Positions 31,789 to 43,474 of a stretch of 60,589 nucleotides of DNA are shown here, in pieces; the stretch's first letter is position 1, and each line of letters opens with the position of its first letter. Origin of the DNA: Prorocentrum cordatum (lineage: Eukaryota; Sar; Dinophyceae; Prorocentrales; Prorocentraceae); the NCBI GenBank assembly GCA_963575745.1, contig CAUYUJ010012213.1:260683-321271 (forward strand), read 5' to 3'. The notes under the pieces are model-generated. The model was not told where the DNA came from. It worked only from the letters and a program-made list of their open reading frames with translations, and ran no database searches. The position numbers and the translations under genes were made by a program.

Positions 31789-34482
31789 GACACTTCCGCC
31801 GATCCGCTGCAGCTGGATTTCGTCCTCAGCGACCTCTCGCCGGACACCGAGATCTCCGTGCAGGTCCTGGCCATCACCTCCACGGGCTACGGTGCTCCGA
31901 CGGAGGTGGCCGTGTTCCGCACGCTGTCGGAGGTGCCCCCGCTGCCGTTCAACCAGTCTGCGTTGGCAGTATCGGGCGCCAGCGCCCTGGAGCAGGAGGC
32001 GGCCAGTGCAGCTCTCGGGCTGGCTTGTGCGGTAGCGCTGGGGCCAGACAGCGGCATGCTCCACACAGTCCGCGGCATTGGCCACGACAGCACTTGCGGA
32101 AGGGCGACAGATGAACTTGCCAGTTTGCTCTTCGGCGCGCCTTCAGCTGTGGCGTTCAGTTCGCTGGGGGCCGAGAGTGGGCGCGAGAGCTCGGCGCTGG
32201 CGCCTCTCATCATAGGCTTATCGCCGCGGCTTCCTGCGGATCTCACCGTGGCGACGGACTCCGTGGAGCCGAGCGTGCTGTTGAGCTGGAAATCTGCGGC
32301 TGAGGTCGGCAACAAAGTGCCCACGCGCGCCATCGTGATCCAGCGAGATGTAGCGCTGGGAGGGAAGGCTTGGCAGGTGCTGGCGGCTTTGCCTGCCAGT
32401 GCGACGCAGTACAACGACACAAATGTAAGCGTCGGCGAGACCTACAAGTACCGCCTGCTCGCGGCCAGCGAGGCTGGCGCCAGTCTCTGGAGTAGCGTTG
32501 TCCACGTCCCGCACGTTGCCTCGGTCCCTGCGGCCGTCGCGTCCGTTGACAGGTGGGCTTTCGAGGACGGCGAGCTCACGCTTGGCTGGGCAGAAGTAGA
32601 GACCAATGGTGCTCGGGTGTATCAGTACTCTCTGTTCATGGCCAGCGTGGAGGGCGGGCCGTTTACGCTGGTCGCCTCCGGGCCAGACAACAACGCCACG
32701 ATCGCAGACCTCACGCCCGAGAGGTGGTACTATTTCTACGCCACGGCCCAGAACTCGGCGGGCTCGAGCCCGCCCTCGCCGGTGGCCGTCATCGGTACTT
32801 TCTCGGAGCCGACGGCGCCATCGCGGCCCTGGCTGCTGTTCACCTCCTGCGCCGTCGACGGCCGCGGAGACACGGCCACGGCCTGCACGGACTGGGCGAA
32901 CGCCACAGGCGTGAAGGCTTGCGCCATGATCGAGTGGAGGCCGCAGGGTGCCGACAGCGCGAGGTGCCCCGTGCTCGGCTACCGCGTCCTGCGCAACGGC
33001 GAGGTCGTGCAGGGACTGCTGCCCGTCGGGACGCACAGCCTCCTGGACGTGTACGGCCAGGACTTCGACTGCTTCAGCAGCGTCAGGGTCATGGGGAACG
33101 ACGTTCAAGGGAGGCAGGTGTACACGGTCCAGGCGCTCAACTGCATCGGCTGGAGCCTGGAATCTGAGGCGCTGTCGGTTCCTGTCACGGCGCCCCCCGC
33201 GAAGGTCTGCGGCGAGTGGAGCAGGGCCGACCCTTCGGGCGACTACGAGTGCACGTCGGCGGGCCTCGCAGCCTCTCCTTTGAACGACACCTCGCTCAAG
33301 TTCGAGTGGACTCTGCTGCAGGATGTCGCGCTCGTCCCGAACGACGACGGCGTGGACTTGGCGGCACAGCTCATCGGCTCGACCGATCCCAACACGCTCC
33401 TTGGCTACGAGCTGTTCCTGGACGACGGACGCGGCGGCCCCTTCACCCTGGCTTTCAACGGCACGGGCAAGCCGCTCAAGAATGTCACAGAGGTTCACGA
33501 CCTGGTCCCGGGCCTCGGCTACCGCGCCTTTGTCCGTGCCGTTGCACGCACCGGCTTCGGTGACGCCAGTGATACGCTGAAAGCGTGGATGGTGATGCCC
33601 CCTGCCGCGCCGATCAACGTGACCAAAGAGTATTACGGTACGAAGCAGGTGATAATTTCCTGGACGCCCGTGGAAAGCGTCTACGACGAGGTCAGGGCCA
33701 ACGTGCCAGTGCTGGGTTTCGTGCTGGAGCGAGCGATGGAGCCCGGGTACGACGAGTGGTACGAGAACTCAAACTCCCCAGCGGACAACTTGGACACGAG
33801 CCAGGTGTTCACGCTGCTGGAGCCCGACCAGCGCTTCGCGTTCCGTGTGCGCGCCTGGAACGTCAACGGCGAGGGAAACAATTCGGCGATCATCACCAAG
33901 TGGGTTGGGAATCTGCCCGCGGGATCTCCAGAGAACCTCCGGCGGGTCGAGTCGGCTGAGGGCGTGCTTGCCTTCGGGTGGGACTGGCCCTCCGACGCCG
34001 AGCTGCTGGGCATCTCAAGGGTTCAGAGCTTCGAGGACGAGTGGGGCTACCGGGCCTACCTGTGGGAGAGCGGCCAGGAGGCCGCCACACTGGTCTACGA
34101 CGGCTACGGCGCGCCCTCAACCTTGGAGTTCAGCGTCGTGAGTGCTACCTGCGGCGGCGTGTACGAGGTGGCCATGGCGTTCGTCACCCCCATCGGGGAG
34201 GGCCCCCTTTCCGACCGGCTGAGAACGACGCTCGCGAGCTTGCCAGATGAGATCCAATCGTTGGCCGTCACGGGAACCACGGAGTTCTCCGTCTCCCTCA
34301 GTTGGGGCTTCCCTGCGTTCACTGGCTGTGTCGAGATCTACTGCTACAGGGTCTGGCGCTACGACCCGTCCACCATCTCCTGGGCGGACCTCGGCTACAC
34401 CCCTGCGGCAGCGAACGCCTCCTCCGCGGTGCGGGAGTTCACGGACAGCGGCCTGTCCGCCGGCACGAAGTACTATTACAAG
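31789..34482 (+). CDS. Gene A, exon 12: about eight FN3 modules
   Basis: An 898-codon uninterrupted exon reading DTSADPLQLDFVLSDLSPDT onward. Successive FN3 modules are marked by SVLLSWKSAAEVG, ELTLGWAEVETNG, CPVLGYRVLRNGE, LKFEWTLLQDVAL, QVIISWTPVESVY, VLAFGWDWPSDAE and SVSLSWGFPAFTG, each followed by a Y-x-Y/F strand (YKYRLLAASEAG, YYFYATAQNSAG, FAFRVRAWNVNGEG). Many NxS/T sites. It ends in TKYYYK at 34482 before GT, joining exon 13 (YYYK|VQACVV). This is the longest piece of gene A and identifies it as an FN3-chain surface or extracellular protein. Confidence 0.92.
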
Positions 34483-34569
34483 GTGCCGCGGCGATCAAAG
34501 GGCTTGCAGTGCGAGGGGGGTGCCCTTTTATCACCGAGCGCGTTCCACTACTCGCAAAGTGTCTACTAG

Positions 34570-35262
34570 CAAACGGCCAATAAACATGCTTGCTTCGATG
34601 TGATGGATTGTAAGTCCCCCGCGGCGAATCCTGGCCATATATCATATGCGAGTGGTTACTGTTGCGAGTAGTGGAGCGATCTCGTCTATTCTAAAGATGC
34701 CCTCCGCCTCCCAGCAGCCCTTCTGCCGTCTCTGCCGCCTTTTCTCGAAGCCTCCGAAGGGGAGCCGATATCCCTGCCGAGAAGCCCCCCATGCCTTTCG
34801 ATAGGGCGGCCCTGCTCCTCCTCGCCCTGCCCCCGACGCAAGACACGCCCTCAGATCGGCCCCCAGATCCTCACCACCCGACAAATTACCCCAACCCAAT
34901 CCGCAGGCCCCAATCTGCCCTTCGTTCCCAGTGGGGGGGGCGTCGGGGAACACTGAAACAACACATGTGGGACCCGTCCCACCCCAACCCGAAATGCGGT
35001 CCCCGGGTTGGGTCGGGTTGATCTGGTAGGTAGTCAGCTCCCCCACTGGGGCCCCCTGGTCCCTGGGCCCATTCTGTCCTTTCCAGCTTGGAACATATCC
35101 CTGTCCCTGTGTTTGGCTTCACCTTACCTCGGTGACGATCTTAAGGATTCCCCTCAGTTTCTGAGGGCACATCCCTGATATTGTCATCGACTTGGGCTTG
35201 CCGATCTGAGGGTTGGGGATAAGTTCGAGGCTGGTTATGTCCAGCCCGCTCAACTAGAGTCC
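34570..35262. other. Intron of gene A without recognised genes
   Basis: G/C-rich with CCCAGTGGGGG (about 34928) and CCCCCACTGGGG (about 35040) in inverted orientation, which may mark a decayed foldback. No protein signal. Confidence 0.45.
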
Positions 35263-35270
35263 GAGTAGAT

Positions 35271-35401
35271 GGGGTCGGAGGATCGGGCCGCATCGCCGAC
35301 GTATATCGGCAATGCAGTTCGATGTGGCCCGATGTTCTCCATCCCGGTGTCGCCGACGCATCCCCGATGCATCGGTGAGGCGACGCGAGCCTCCGACCCC
35401 A
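35271..35401. mobile_element. Small TIR element (131 bp)
   Basis: The left end TGGGGTCGGAGG and the right end CCTCCGACCCCA are perfect 12-bp inverted repeats, and similarity continues about 20 bp inward (GCATCGCCGACGTAT versus GCCTCACCGATGCAT). The interior is related to the GATGCATCGG repeat at 15735-15935. No clear target duplication. Intronic. Confidence 0.6.
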
Positions 35402-35795
35402 GCTGCCTTGCCTGGGACCCCGCCTGGGCGGCCTCCGCCCTGGGGCTACAGATTCCCGACCTGCGCCCAGTCGTGGTGGCGAGAACCTCCAGAGCCGCCC
35501 AATCGGGGGCAGCGAACAGGGGGGCGTCAGACCCATCGGGGAGGGAGCATCTGCGCATCTACCCCCCGCCGCCCACTCGGCGCCGAGAGGGGCCAGATGG
35601 CGCCCAGAGGGGTGTGCCTTTTTCGCTATCGGGGGGGGGGGCTATCGCTGATCTCTCGGCGAAATGTCGCCGCTTCTAGCTCCATGCTTGCCCCTCCCCC
35701 GAGCTGCCCCCCCCCCCCCCCCCGGGGTCCTCCGCGGGAGACCTCCCAGAGCGATGCCCTCGGCTGCCCCCCATCCGCGCCGCCTTCGTCGAGAG

Positions 35796-35900
35796 GTCCA
35801 GGCCTGCGTGGTGGGCACCTACGCCTACCCCGCCGACCTGACCCTGGAGCTCGCGGACCCGCCCGCGCGGCCCCTGGGCTGCGGCGGGCTGTCGGATCCG
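35796..35900 (+). CDS. Gene A, exon 13: FN3 interior (35 codons)
   Basis: Acceptor CGAGAG (AG at 35794-35795). It reads VQACVVGTYAYPADLTLELA then DPPARPLGCGGLSDP and ends before GT (CCG|GTGCCC). The join to the 28-nt exon at 37586 gives LSDP|VAVYAAQAPG, completing the FN3. Confidence 0.7.
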
Positions 35901-35970
35901 GTGCCCCCCCCGCTCCGCCGCCGCCGCCGCCGCCGTCGCTCCGCCGCCGCCGCCCTCTGCTTGCCAAGAA

Positions 35971-36138
35971 GCGGGTGTTACCAGAAGTGCCCGTGGCCCA
36001 AGGTGCCCCCCCCAGGATCTCTCCACAGAGGCCCAGAGCACCCCTCGCGAGGCGCCCAGGGGTTCCCGCGGATTCCACGCGGAGCGGAAAGCTGGGGGGG
36101 GCACCTTGGGCCCGGGGCACCTTCGGAGTAGCCCCCGA
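35971..36138. mobile_element. Foldback/TIR element with ~45 bp arms
   Basis: Left arm GCGGGTGTTACCAGAAGTGC then CCGTGGCCCAAGGTGCCCCC. The reverse complement of the right arm gives GGGGGCTACTCCGAAGGTGC then CCCGGGCCCAAGGTGCCCCC. The interior is also partly palindromic (CACCCCTCG and its relatives). It lies in the gene A intron after exon 13. No coding capacity. Confidence 0.65.
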
Positions 36139-36139
36139 G

Positions 36140-37585
36140 CGCAGGGGACCCAATCTACTTCAGGTGTCCTGTGATTTCAAGAGTCGAGCGGGTTTCCCTC
36201 TTTCCTCCTCCTCAGGCCTCAGGGGACGTGCGGGAGCCCACTCTTGGTTCACCGCCTTTTTTTGCATAATGTTTCTACCCACTTCTTCCAACCGATTGGT
36301 ACGACTCCTCTCTCCCCTGAACATCTCGGCTTGGCTTGTCCTCTCTTGCGCATTGTCCTGCGCGCACGGGATCTCAGAATGTTGCTTTGTCGGAGCGTTT
36401 TGGAATTTATCTGGCGCTTTCTGTGCAGCTTGGGTCACATCGTAGGTTCGGTGCACTGCTTCCGTCTTTTGGAGTGGCGCTCGCTGTGGGGAGGCCGCGT
36501 TTCTTGATCCCATTCCGTCCTCGTTGTTTCCGTCCCCCTTCTTTCCCCTCCTACACCTGCTCATGCTGGCGCTTCCCCTTCCAATCTGCAAAAGGTCCAC
36601 TCCCGATTGTACAGCAAATGATTCATCGAATCTTGCGACGGCCAGCTTGGGGTTCAGGTGTTCTAAGAAAGCCCGGTTGGTAGATAGGAGGATTTTCAGC
36701 GCAACGAGGAAGGATAGTTGGGAGGGGTCGTCTGTCGGATGTGGCGCAATCGCACCTGGCTTGCCTTCACACCTCCAATGCTTCTTTTTCACGCGCTGTC
36801 CGTCATCCATCCTTAATCCAACCTTCTTCTGCACCCTCGAGCCTGTCAGCGAGAGAAAACCTAGCAATGTCGTAAGCGAATCGACGGGAGAGGCCCCTTC
36901 CCTTTGATCCCTCTCCCGTCGGGGGGGGTCCCGGGGGGGGCGGGTCCCAGGGGGGCGTCAGGTGGGGGGGGGGTCAGATACTCATCCCCCCTGGGGGTCC
37001 TGGGGCGCTGCAAAAAGTATTCCAAAAAGCCAAGAGTGCCCCAAGAGGCTCACGAGACGGTCCGAGAGGGTACCCAATCGCCAAATGATCGATCCCGAAC
37101 GCCTTCACGCCAACCAGACTGCCCACGAGACCTCCAAGACGCCCCAGAGGCCTCCAAAGGCACTCCCTGGAGGGCTCCAGGAGGCAACAATCACTGATCT
37201 TCCCTAATTTTTTTCCGCTTCCCGTCGCTCCAAGACTGCCAAAGAGGCCCTCAAATCGCCCCAAGACGGCCCAAGAGGCTTCCAACGCTCTTTCCCCTGC
37301 ATTTCCTCCTGCTGCTGTTAGTTCTCGTCCTCGTTTTCCTCCTCGTTTTCCTCCTGCTCATCCTCCTGATTCTCCGCTGCCTCCTCCAACCGCTCCATTT
37401 GTTCCCGATTTCGCCTAACACGGTGGTGTCCTCTTTGGAGTTCTAGGTCCGCTATGACACGCGTCGGCGGATCTACTGAGAAACAAAAGCGCGAGAGGAG
37501 GACGGGATGGGATGAGTAGGACGTCAGACGTTTTGCGAGCGCATTTGGTTTGCCTCCGCCCCCTCACCTCCCCTGCTCCCGTCAG
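36140..37585. other. Intron of gene A; CTTGGGG-type minisatellite at 37020-37300
   Basis: 36140-36900 shows no coding signal. G runs at 36920-36975. Degenerate CCAAGAGGC units fill about 37025-37290. A (CCT)-rich patch follows at 37300-37400. Confidence 0.55.
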
Positions 37586-37958
37586 GTGGCGGTTTACGCC
37601 GCGCAGGCGCCGGGTCCTCCCGAGGACCGCACCGCCCGCCCCGCCGCTCCCGTTCCCAGGTGTGCGTTCGCGGCCCCCCTCGGCCTTCCAGACCTCGAGG
37701 AGGGAGGAGCGAGGCGGGGGGCTCCGCGTTGTGCCAGGGCGCACCGCACGAGCAGGTTCGCCAGGGCACCGCGATCGGCGGACGGGGGAAGCATCTGCGC
37801 AGTGGGAAGGCATGGGTGGGGAGGGGGCAGGAGGGATGTCAGATGAGGCGCGCGCGCGCCCAGCATGGCAGGTACCCCCCCTCCCGCGGCCGCCGCCGAG
37901 GACGTCCGCCTGGGCCCCGCGGAGGGCACCGAGCTCGAACTGACCTGGAGTCCGCCAG
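37586..37958 (+). CDS. Gene A, exons 14 (28 nt) and 15: FN3 junction
   Basis: Exon 14 (37586-37613) follows CCCGTCAG and reads VAVYAAQAP plus one base. Exon 15 (37872-37958) follows CATGGCAG and reads GTPPPAAAAEDVRLGPAEGT then ELELTWSPP. The split Gly codon (G|GT) keeps the frame and produces a normal FN3 linker. The donor of exon 14 is GT (37614); that of exon 15 would be GC (37959). A 28-nt exon is very short, but both neighbours and the phase support it. Confidence 0.65.
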
Positions 37959-38235
37959 GCCGCCCTCGGCTCGCTTGGCGCGCGTGCCTTGCGTCGTCGT
38001 CGGCGGCGGCGTCGGCGGCGGCGTCGGCGTCGTGTTCGGGGGAGAAGGAATAGGGAGAGCAGGAGGATGATGAGGAGTCGGACGATGGCGATGAGGAGTA
38101 GGAGCTTTGGTGTGTGCGTGGGTGTGCTTGTCGATACATGTATGCCCTCTCTCCGTTCAACTCCGTTCTGCAGCGGTTGCGTGTTTTCGGTCTCGGTCGA
38201 AGACACATCGAGCTGCTCTTCTTCCACATTCACAG

Positions 38236-38311
38236 GTGCACGTGCAAGGCTCATTTTCGAAGGCCTTCCCAGCGAGTTTGTTTCGATCCTCGTTTGCGAT
38301 CCTCAACGCAG
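38236..38311 (+). CDS. Possible gene A exon 16
   Basis: After CATTCACAG the phase matches exon 15 (G|GT) and the reading is ARARLIFEGLPSEFVSILVC then DPQR, ending before GT (CGCAG|GTACAC). It is compatible with an FN3 strand, but the module is not completed nearby. The last recognised trace of gene A; its 3' end is not seen. Confidence 0.4.
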
Positions 38312-38429
38312 GTACACAATTCACAACCACGTTGCCCATCTTGGTTGCTGCTTGGGACTGTGGCCCTGCATCGCCGGCGGAGGGAACGCACTCTCTCTCT
38401 CTCTCTGAATCCCCCTCTGATCCGTCGCA

Positions 38430-38480
38430 GGCACAGGAGGAGGAGGAGGAGGAGGAGGAGGAGGAGGAGGAGGAGGAGCT
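38430..38480. repeat. Short (GGA)n tract
   Basis: About 48 bp of GAG/GGA triplets. Between 38312 and 39190 no gene is seen. A ~50-bp string at 38695-38750 (GAGTGACCCTTCGCCGGAGT) resembles 1850-1895 (GAGTGACTCTTTGCCGGAGA), a low-copy dispersed repeat. Confidence 0.8.
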
Positions 38481-39197
38481 GGTCGGTGGGCAGCGCGTGC
38501 CCAACAGTGAGGGTCGCCGAGGCTCGTCCGGGGGCTCTCTGCCGGGACCGTCGTGAGGCCGCCGGGGGGCACCTGCCACGGCCGCCCGCGGTCCGATGCG
38601 GTGCGAGCCCGCGCCCGCACCGCCACGGCCGCCCGGGGGGCACCTGCCACGGCCGGGGCCGCGGTTCCGATTCGAGCCGATTCGTCGACTTAGACGTAGG
38701 AGTGACCCTTCGCCGGAGTGACCTTTTGGTGCGGGCCCATTTGGGCTCCCCCGATCGCCGAGCCCGACGCGCCGGTAGCGTCTTGCGCGCTCGTGCTCTG
38801 CCACCCCGCGCGCAGCGTGGAGTCGCGCACCAGCAGCCACTCTTGCCTAATTAGGGTCGCTCTTGCGTGCAGCCGCAATGCGATCCTGCTCGAGTCGCCG
38901 ACCCGGGGGCAGCCAGAGCCACGCGATTCGCGGGCGGTGCGGCCCGTTGCCGATGCGATGCGGCTCGGCGGTTCGATCCTGCGCAGGCCTGCCTGTCTCG
39001 GAGGCCAACAAGCACACATCGCCACCGAACTCGTGGTGCTAGTTTTTTTTAATACAAAAAAAACAAAAATGGCGATCCATTGATGGTTGGCGCCAGGCCA
39101 ACGTAACGAGCAAGGAAGCAGGCGCGGGGCGAGAGAGCGGAGGAATGGGCGAGGTAGTGGGCGGGGGGTCATGTGTGGACGACGAGGGGCCAGAATG

Positions 39198-39392
39198 TCG
39201 GGCCGAACGAAAGGGGGAGATTGGGAAAGGGGGGGTTACGAAATTTGCTGCATGCAGCTGGTTTCGGCCTCACCGAGGGGCCCATTCCTCGATACATGGC
39301 CGCCTCCGGCGCCAGGGGGCGCTGGGAAAATCAGCTACGTGAGCTGATTCCCAAACCCCCCCTTTGCTATCCCCCCCTTTCGCCCGACCCGA
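39198..39392. mobile_element. Family-1 TIR element (copy B) with GAATG target duplication
   Basis: Left end TCGGGCCGAACGAAAGGGGG; reverse complement of the right end TCGGGTCGGGCGAAAGGGGG. Flanked by GAATG at 39193-39197 and 39393-39397. The interior is close to identical to the intron at 7472-7675, including TTACGAAAT, CTGCATGCAGCTGG and CTCACCGAGGGGCCCATTCC, and carries the palindromic AATCAGCTACGTGAGCTGATT-like stretch. Its neighbours show no exon, so this copy is probably intergenic or deeply intronic. Confidence 0.8.
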
Positions 39393-39419
39393 GAATGGGA
39401 AAAGGAGGGGATGCGGACT

Positions 39420-41300
39420 TGGAAGGAGGCCTCCAAGAAGGCTCCAAGAAGGCCTCCAACCATGTTCTGGATGTTCCTGGCGCTGCGCTTCGGGAGGCTT
39501 CCTGGGATGGATCGTCCGGGAGGGGCCATCCCTCTTGGAGCTGTACCTAAGCCATCCGAAGTCTCGAGCGGAACCCTGGGAGGTCCCAGGAGCGGCTCAA
39601 GAGGAGACAAGATGAAGTCATGCGAGAGGGCTCTCCTCTGCTTTCGTGCTGTCTCCTGTTGGGCCTCTCTTGGGGCACTCCTGGGTCCCTCCGAGCCCCT
39701 CCCCTGGCGCCGTCTCAGAGGACCCCGAGAGGGTTCTAAGAGGGGGCCAGCGGAGTCACAACAATCTCACGCGAAAGAGCAATTGCGTGATTGTATGGTG
39801 GTTCCTCTTGGGCCTCCTAGGGCCTTGGAATGTCGTCTTTGAGGGTTCGGAACTCGAAAAGCCCTGGAACCTGGCCGCGTACCGAAATTGGCATGACATT
39901 TTCGCATGTTCTGTCAATCTCCGCAGGGACCCCTCCACTGCAAGCACTGACTGGGGAATCGATATCTCATCTTCCCTCGCCCACGACCGCCCCGTAACTC
40001 CCACGCCCGCCTCGGGGATTGCGGACGCTACCCGGCGAACCTTCCCGGCCCAGAACATTGAACTTCAAAAGTGTGTTGTTCTCACTGGCCCCCTCCCGAC
40101 AGCGCGCAAAAACCAGTATCGTTTATCCGACCCCCATCATCATCCCCCTCCCCTTCGAGACCCCCACCAAATATCCCTCCCAGTTGGGGATACAACCCTC
40201 GAAACCCGAAGGGAACGGCCTCTATCCCCATCTAGGGGGGCAAATCGGCCAGTGGGGCCCAGGCCACGCCGCTGGGGATGGGGATCGGATAAACGATACT
40301 CAACAAATCCCCCCCTCCCAAGCCCGCTGATCCAAGGGGGGCAATCATATCTCCGCTCTCCGCTCTCGGAGATGGGCTGCACGCCTCGGGAAGATATACC
40401 TTCGCCCCCCGTCTCCACGTCACTGTTGCCAAAGAACTGCCTGGGCGCTCGAGTTCCTCCTCCTCCTCCTCCTCGCGCCCACTGGTGAGCTGACTCATCT
40501 TTTTGGTTTGGTTCTCGACCACCAGCCCTCTGTTGAAGCCCTCCAGGGCTTCTTCGTGGGGGGCCTGCGAGGGCTGCCACAGGTCCCTTGGATAGCTTCT
40601 TGACAGTTCCGAACACGTTCGAGAGAACCCCAAGAGGCCCCCTCCCAGATGCTCCCAGGAAACCTTCCGAAACGGAGTGCCGGGAGCCTCTAGGAGGGGC
40701 TTTCTTGCGGTCTTTTTGGGGCCCTTTTGGGGCCTTCTTGAAGTTTCTTGTATGCCTCCCGATGCTTCGTCGGGACCTCTCGGAGGGCCTCGGGAGAGCT
40801 CCAAGAAGGCCCGAGAGAAGCCTGAGAAAGTCCCTCTTAGATTTCCAGTTCCAGGAAGCCTTTCGAAACGCATTGCTGCGAGCTTCCGGGCGGGGCCATC
40901 TCGAGGCATTTCGAGGCCGTCTTGAAGCCTCCTTGAAGCCTTTTGGGTGCTCTTTGGAGATAGGTGTTATTGTGGCCCGTTGGTTGTTAGTGCGGCCCGG
41001 TGGGTGTTAGTATGGCCAGGGTTCCTCTGGAGGGTATAAATCAACGAGTACGGTGAAGGAGGGGGGGAGTCTCCAAAGAACCTCCTCCCCCCCCTTCACT
41101 GAAGAGCCTCTCGGAAGAGCCTCCGGGGGCCGCCGAAGTGCCTCTTGGAGCCGCCAAAGAGCCTGTTGGGCTCTCCGAAGAGCCTTTTGGAGCAGCCGAA
41201 GAGCCTCTTGGGCTCTCGAGGCCTCCAGGGTCTCCAAGGAACCCTCCAAGGAACCCTCCAGAGGCCTCCAAGGAGCCTTCCAGAGCCTCCCATTACTCCG
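39420..41300. repeat. Degenerate CTTGGGG/CCAAGAGG minisatellite filler
   Basis: Imperfect units at 39425-39460, 39540-39830, 40625-40960 and 41105-41290, with unit-like spacing of 12-20 bp. The segment 39850-40560 between them has no gene. Open frames reflect the repeat. Confidence 0.65.
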
Positions 41301-41755
41301 CACTCCATCGCACTCCTCGGCACTGCTCCGCACTTCACTCCATTCCTACCCCCTCTCCGCACTCCTCCCCACTCCTCTGTACCTTTCCGCACTTCACCGC
41401 ACTCCTCGGCATCCCTCCCCACTCCTCGAAACTCCCTCCATCTTGCTTTTCGGCGTTCCTCGCCACTCCTCTGGAGTCCTCCCCACTCCATCGCACTACT
41501 CGCTCCGCCTCCCCATTCCATGGCTCTCTTCCTCCTGCCTCCTCATCATTCCTCCCTCGCTCTCCCTCTTTCCTCCGCCCTCCTCCCTCCTCTCTCCTCT
41601 CTCCGTCCCTCCCCATGCCATTGCACTCCTCGGCGCTCCTCCGGAGTCCTCCCCGCTCCATCGCCTCCCTCCTTCTCCCCATTCCGCGGCACTCCTCGTC
41701 CTCCCTCTTTCCCTCATTTCCTCATTTTCCCTCCCTCCTTCCCCTTATTTCCCTC
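41301..41755. repeat. CACTCCTC-rich low-complexity stretch
   Basis: Repeats such as GCACTCCTCCGC and CCCCACTCC with C/T skew, grading into TCC-rich sequence before the TAC tract. No coding signal. Confidence 0.6.
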
Positions 41756-41852
41756 CCTACTACTACTGCTACTGCGACGACGACGGCTACTACTAGTACT
41801 AGTACTACTGCAAGTACTGGCTACTATTGCTGCTACTACTACTACTACTACA

Positions 41853-41902
<50 letters not shown>

Positions 41903-41904
41903 CC

Positions 41905-41936
<32 letters not shown>

Positions 41937-42084
41937 GCTACTGCTACTGCTACTGCTACTGCTACTACTACTACTACTACTATTACTACTGCGACTGCTA
42001 CGGCTATTATTTTCACGACTACTGCTACTACTACTACTACTACCACTACTACTACTACTATTATTATTACTACTACTCCTACTA

Positions 42085-42125
<41 letters not shown>

Positions 42126-42128
42126 ACG

Positions 42129-42162
<34 letters not shown>

Positions 42163-42683
42163 TTCCTACTACTACTACTACTACTACTACTACACTACTA
42201 CCTTCTACTTCTACTACCACTACTACTACCACTACTACTACTACTACTACTACTGCTACTACTACTACTACGGCGACGACTACGACTACTACTACTGCTA
42301 CCACTACCACGGCTACCACTGCTACTACTACTACTACTACTACTACTACTGCTACGACGACGACGACGACGACTACTACTACTACTACTAATACCAGAGA
42401 CGACGACTACTACTACTACTACTACTACTACAACTACTACAACTACTACTACTACTACTACTAATACTACTAATACTACGACTACTACTTCGACTACGAC
42501 GACGGCTTCTACTGCTGGTTCAGCCACTGCTGCTGCTTTTCTCATTACTACTACTACTACTACTACTATTACTACTACTACTATCACTGCTACTACTACT
42601 ACTACTACTACTACCGCTACAACTACCACCACTACTTCTACTACTACTACTACTAATAATACTACTACTACTACTACTACCAG

Positions 42684-42715
<32 letters not shown>

Positions 42716-43006
42716 TCACATCTACTACTACTACTGCAACTATTACTACTACTGCTGCTATTACTACCATCACGACTACTATGTCCTACTTTGTCACCAC
42801 TAATACGATTGATATTAATACTCTTACTACTATTACTTTGATTAGTACTGCTATTCGTACTACTACGACTACTACTATTATGGCGACTACAACTTCCATT
42901 GCACCAACAACTACTACTACGACGGCTACTAATTCGGACTGTTGTTGCTACTGCTACTGTAAGCCATTTCTACTACTACTACTATTACTACTACTACTAC
43001 GACGAT

Positions 43007-43040
<34 letters not shown>

Positions 43041-43143
43041 GCTACTGCTACTACTACGACTACTACTACTACTACTACTACTACGACTACTACTGCTACT
43101 GCTATTGCTGCTACTACCACTACTACTACTACCACTACTACGA

Positions 43144-43207
<64 letters not shown>

Positions 43208-43241
43208 GTCGACTACTACTACTACTACTACTACTACTACA

Positions 43242-43300
<59 letters not shown>

Positions 43301-43324
43301 CCTTACCACTGCCACCACTACTAT

Positions 43325-43355
<31 letters not shown>

Positions 43356-43433
43356 GCTGCTGCTACTACTACTACTACTACTACTGCGACTACAGCTGCA
43401 GCTATTGCTACTACAGCTTTCTATTGCTACTAC
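41756..43433. repeat. (TAC)n trinucleotide tract, ~1.68 kb
   Basis: TAC/ACT triplets with interspersed TGC, GAC, CCA and AAT variants. The three + frames read poly-Tyr, poly-Thr and poly-Leu, all repeat artefacts. It is the longest simple-sequence tract in the window. Confidence 0.95.
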
Positions 43434-43474
43434 TAACTTCCGCCGCTCTGCGGTTGATCGGGAGTTTCTGTATA

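Noticed and set aside
38960-38990. tRNA gene suggested by GGTTCGATCCTGC
   Set aside because: The flanking bases do not form a T-arm or acceptor stem, and no anticodon arm fits upstream.
38718-39083. Open frame beginning MTFWCGPIWAPPIAEPD
   Set aside because: No leader, splice edges or recognisable module, and the start lies in a low-copy dispersed repeat; composition drifts to Ser/Arg-rich noise.
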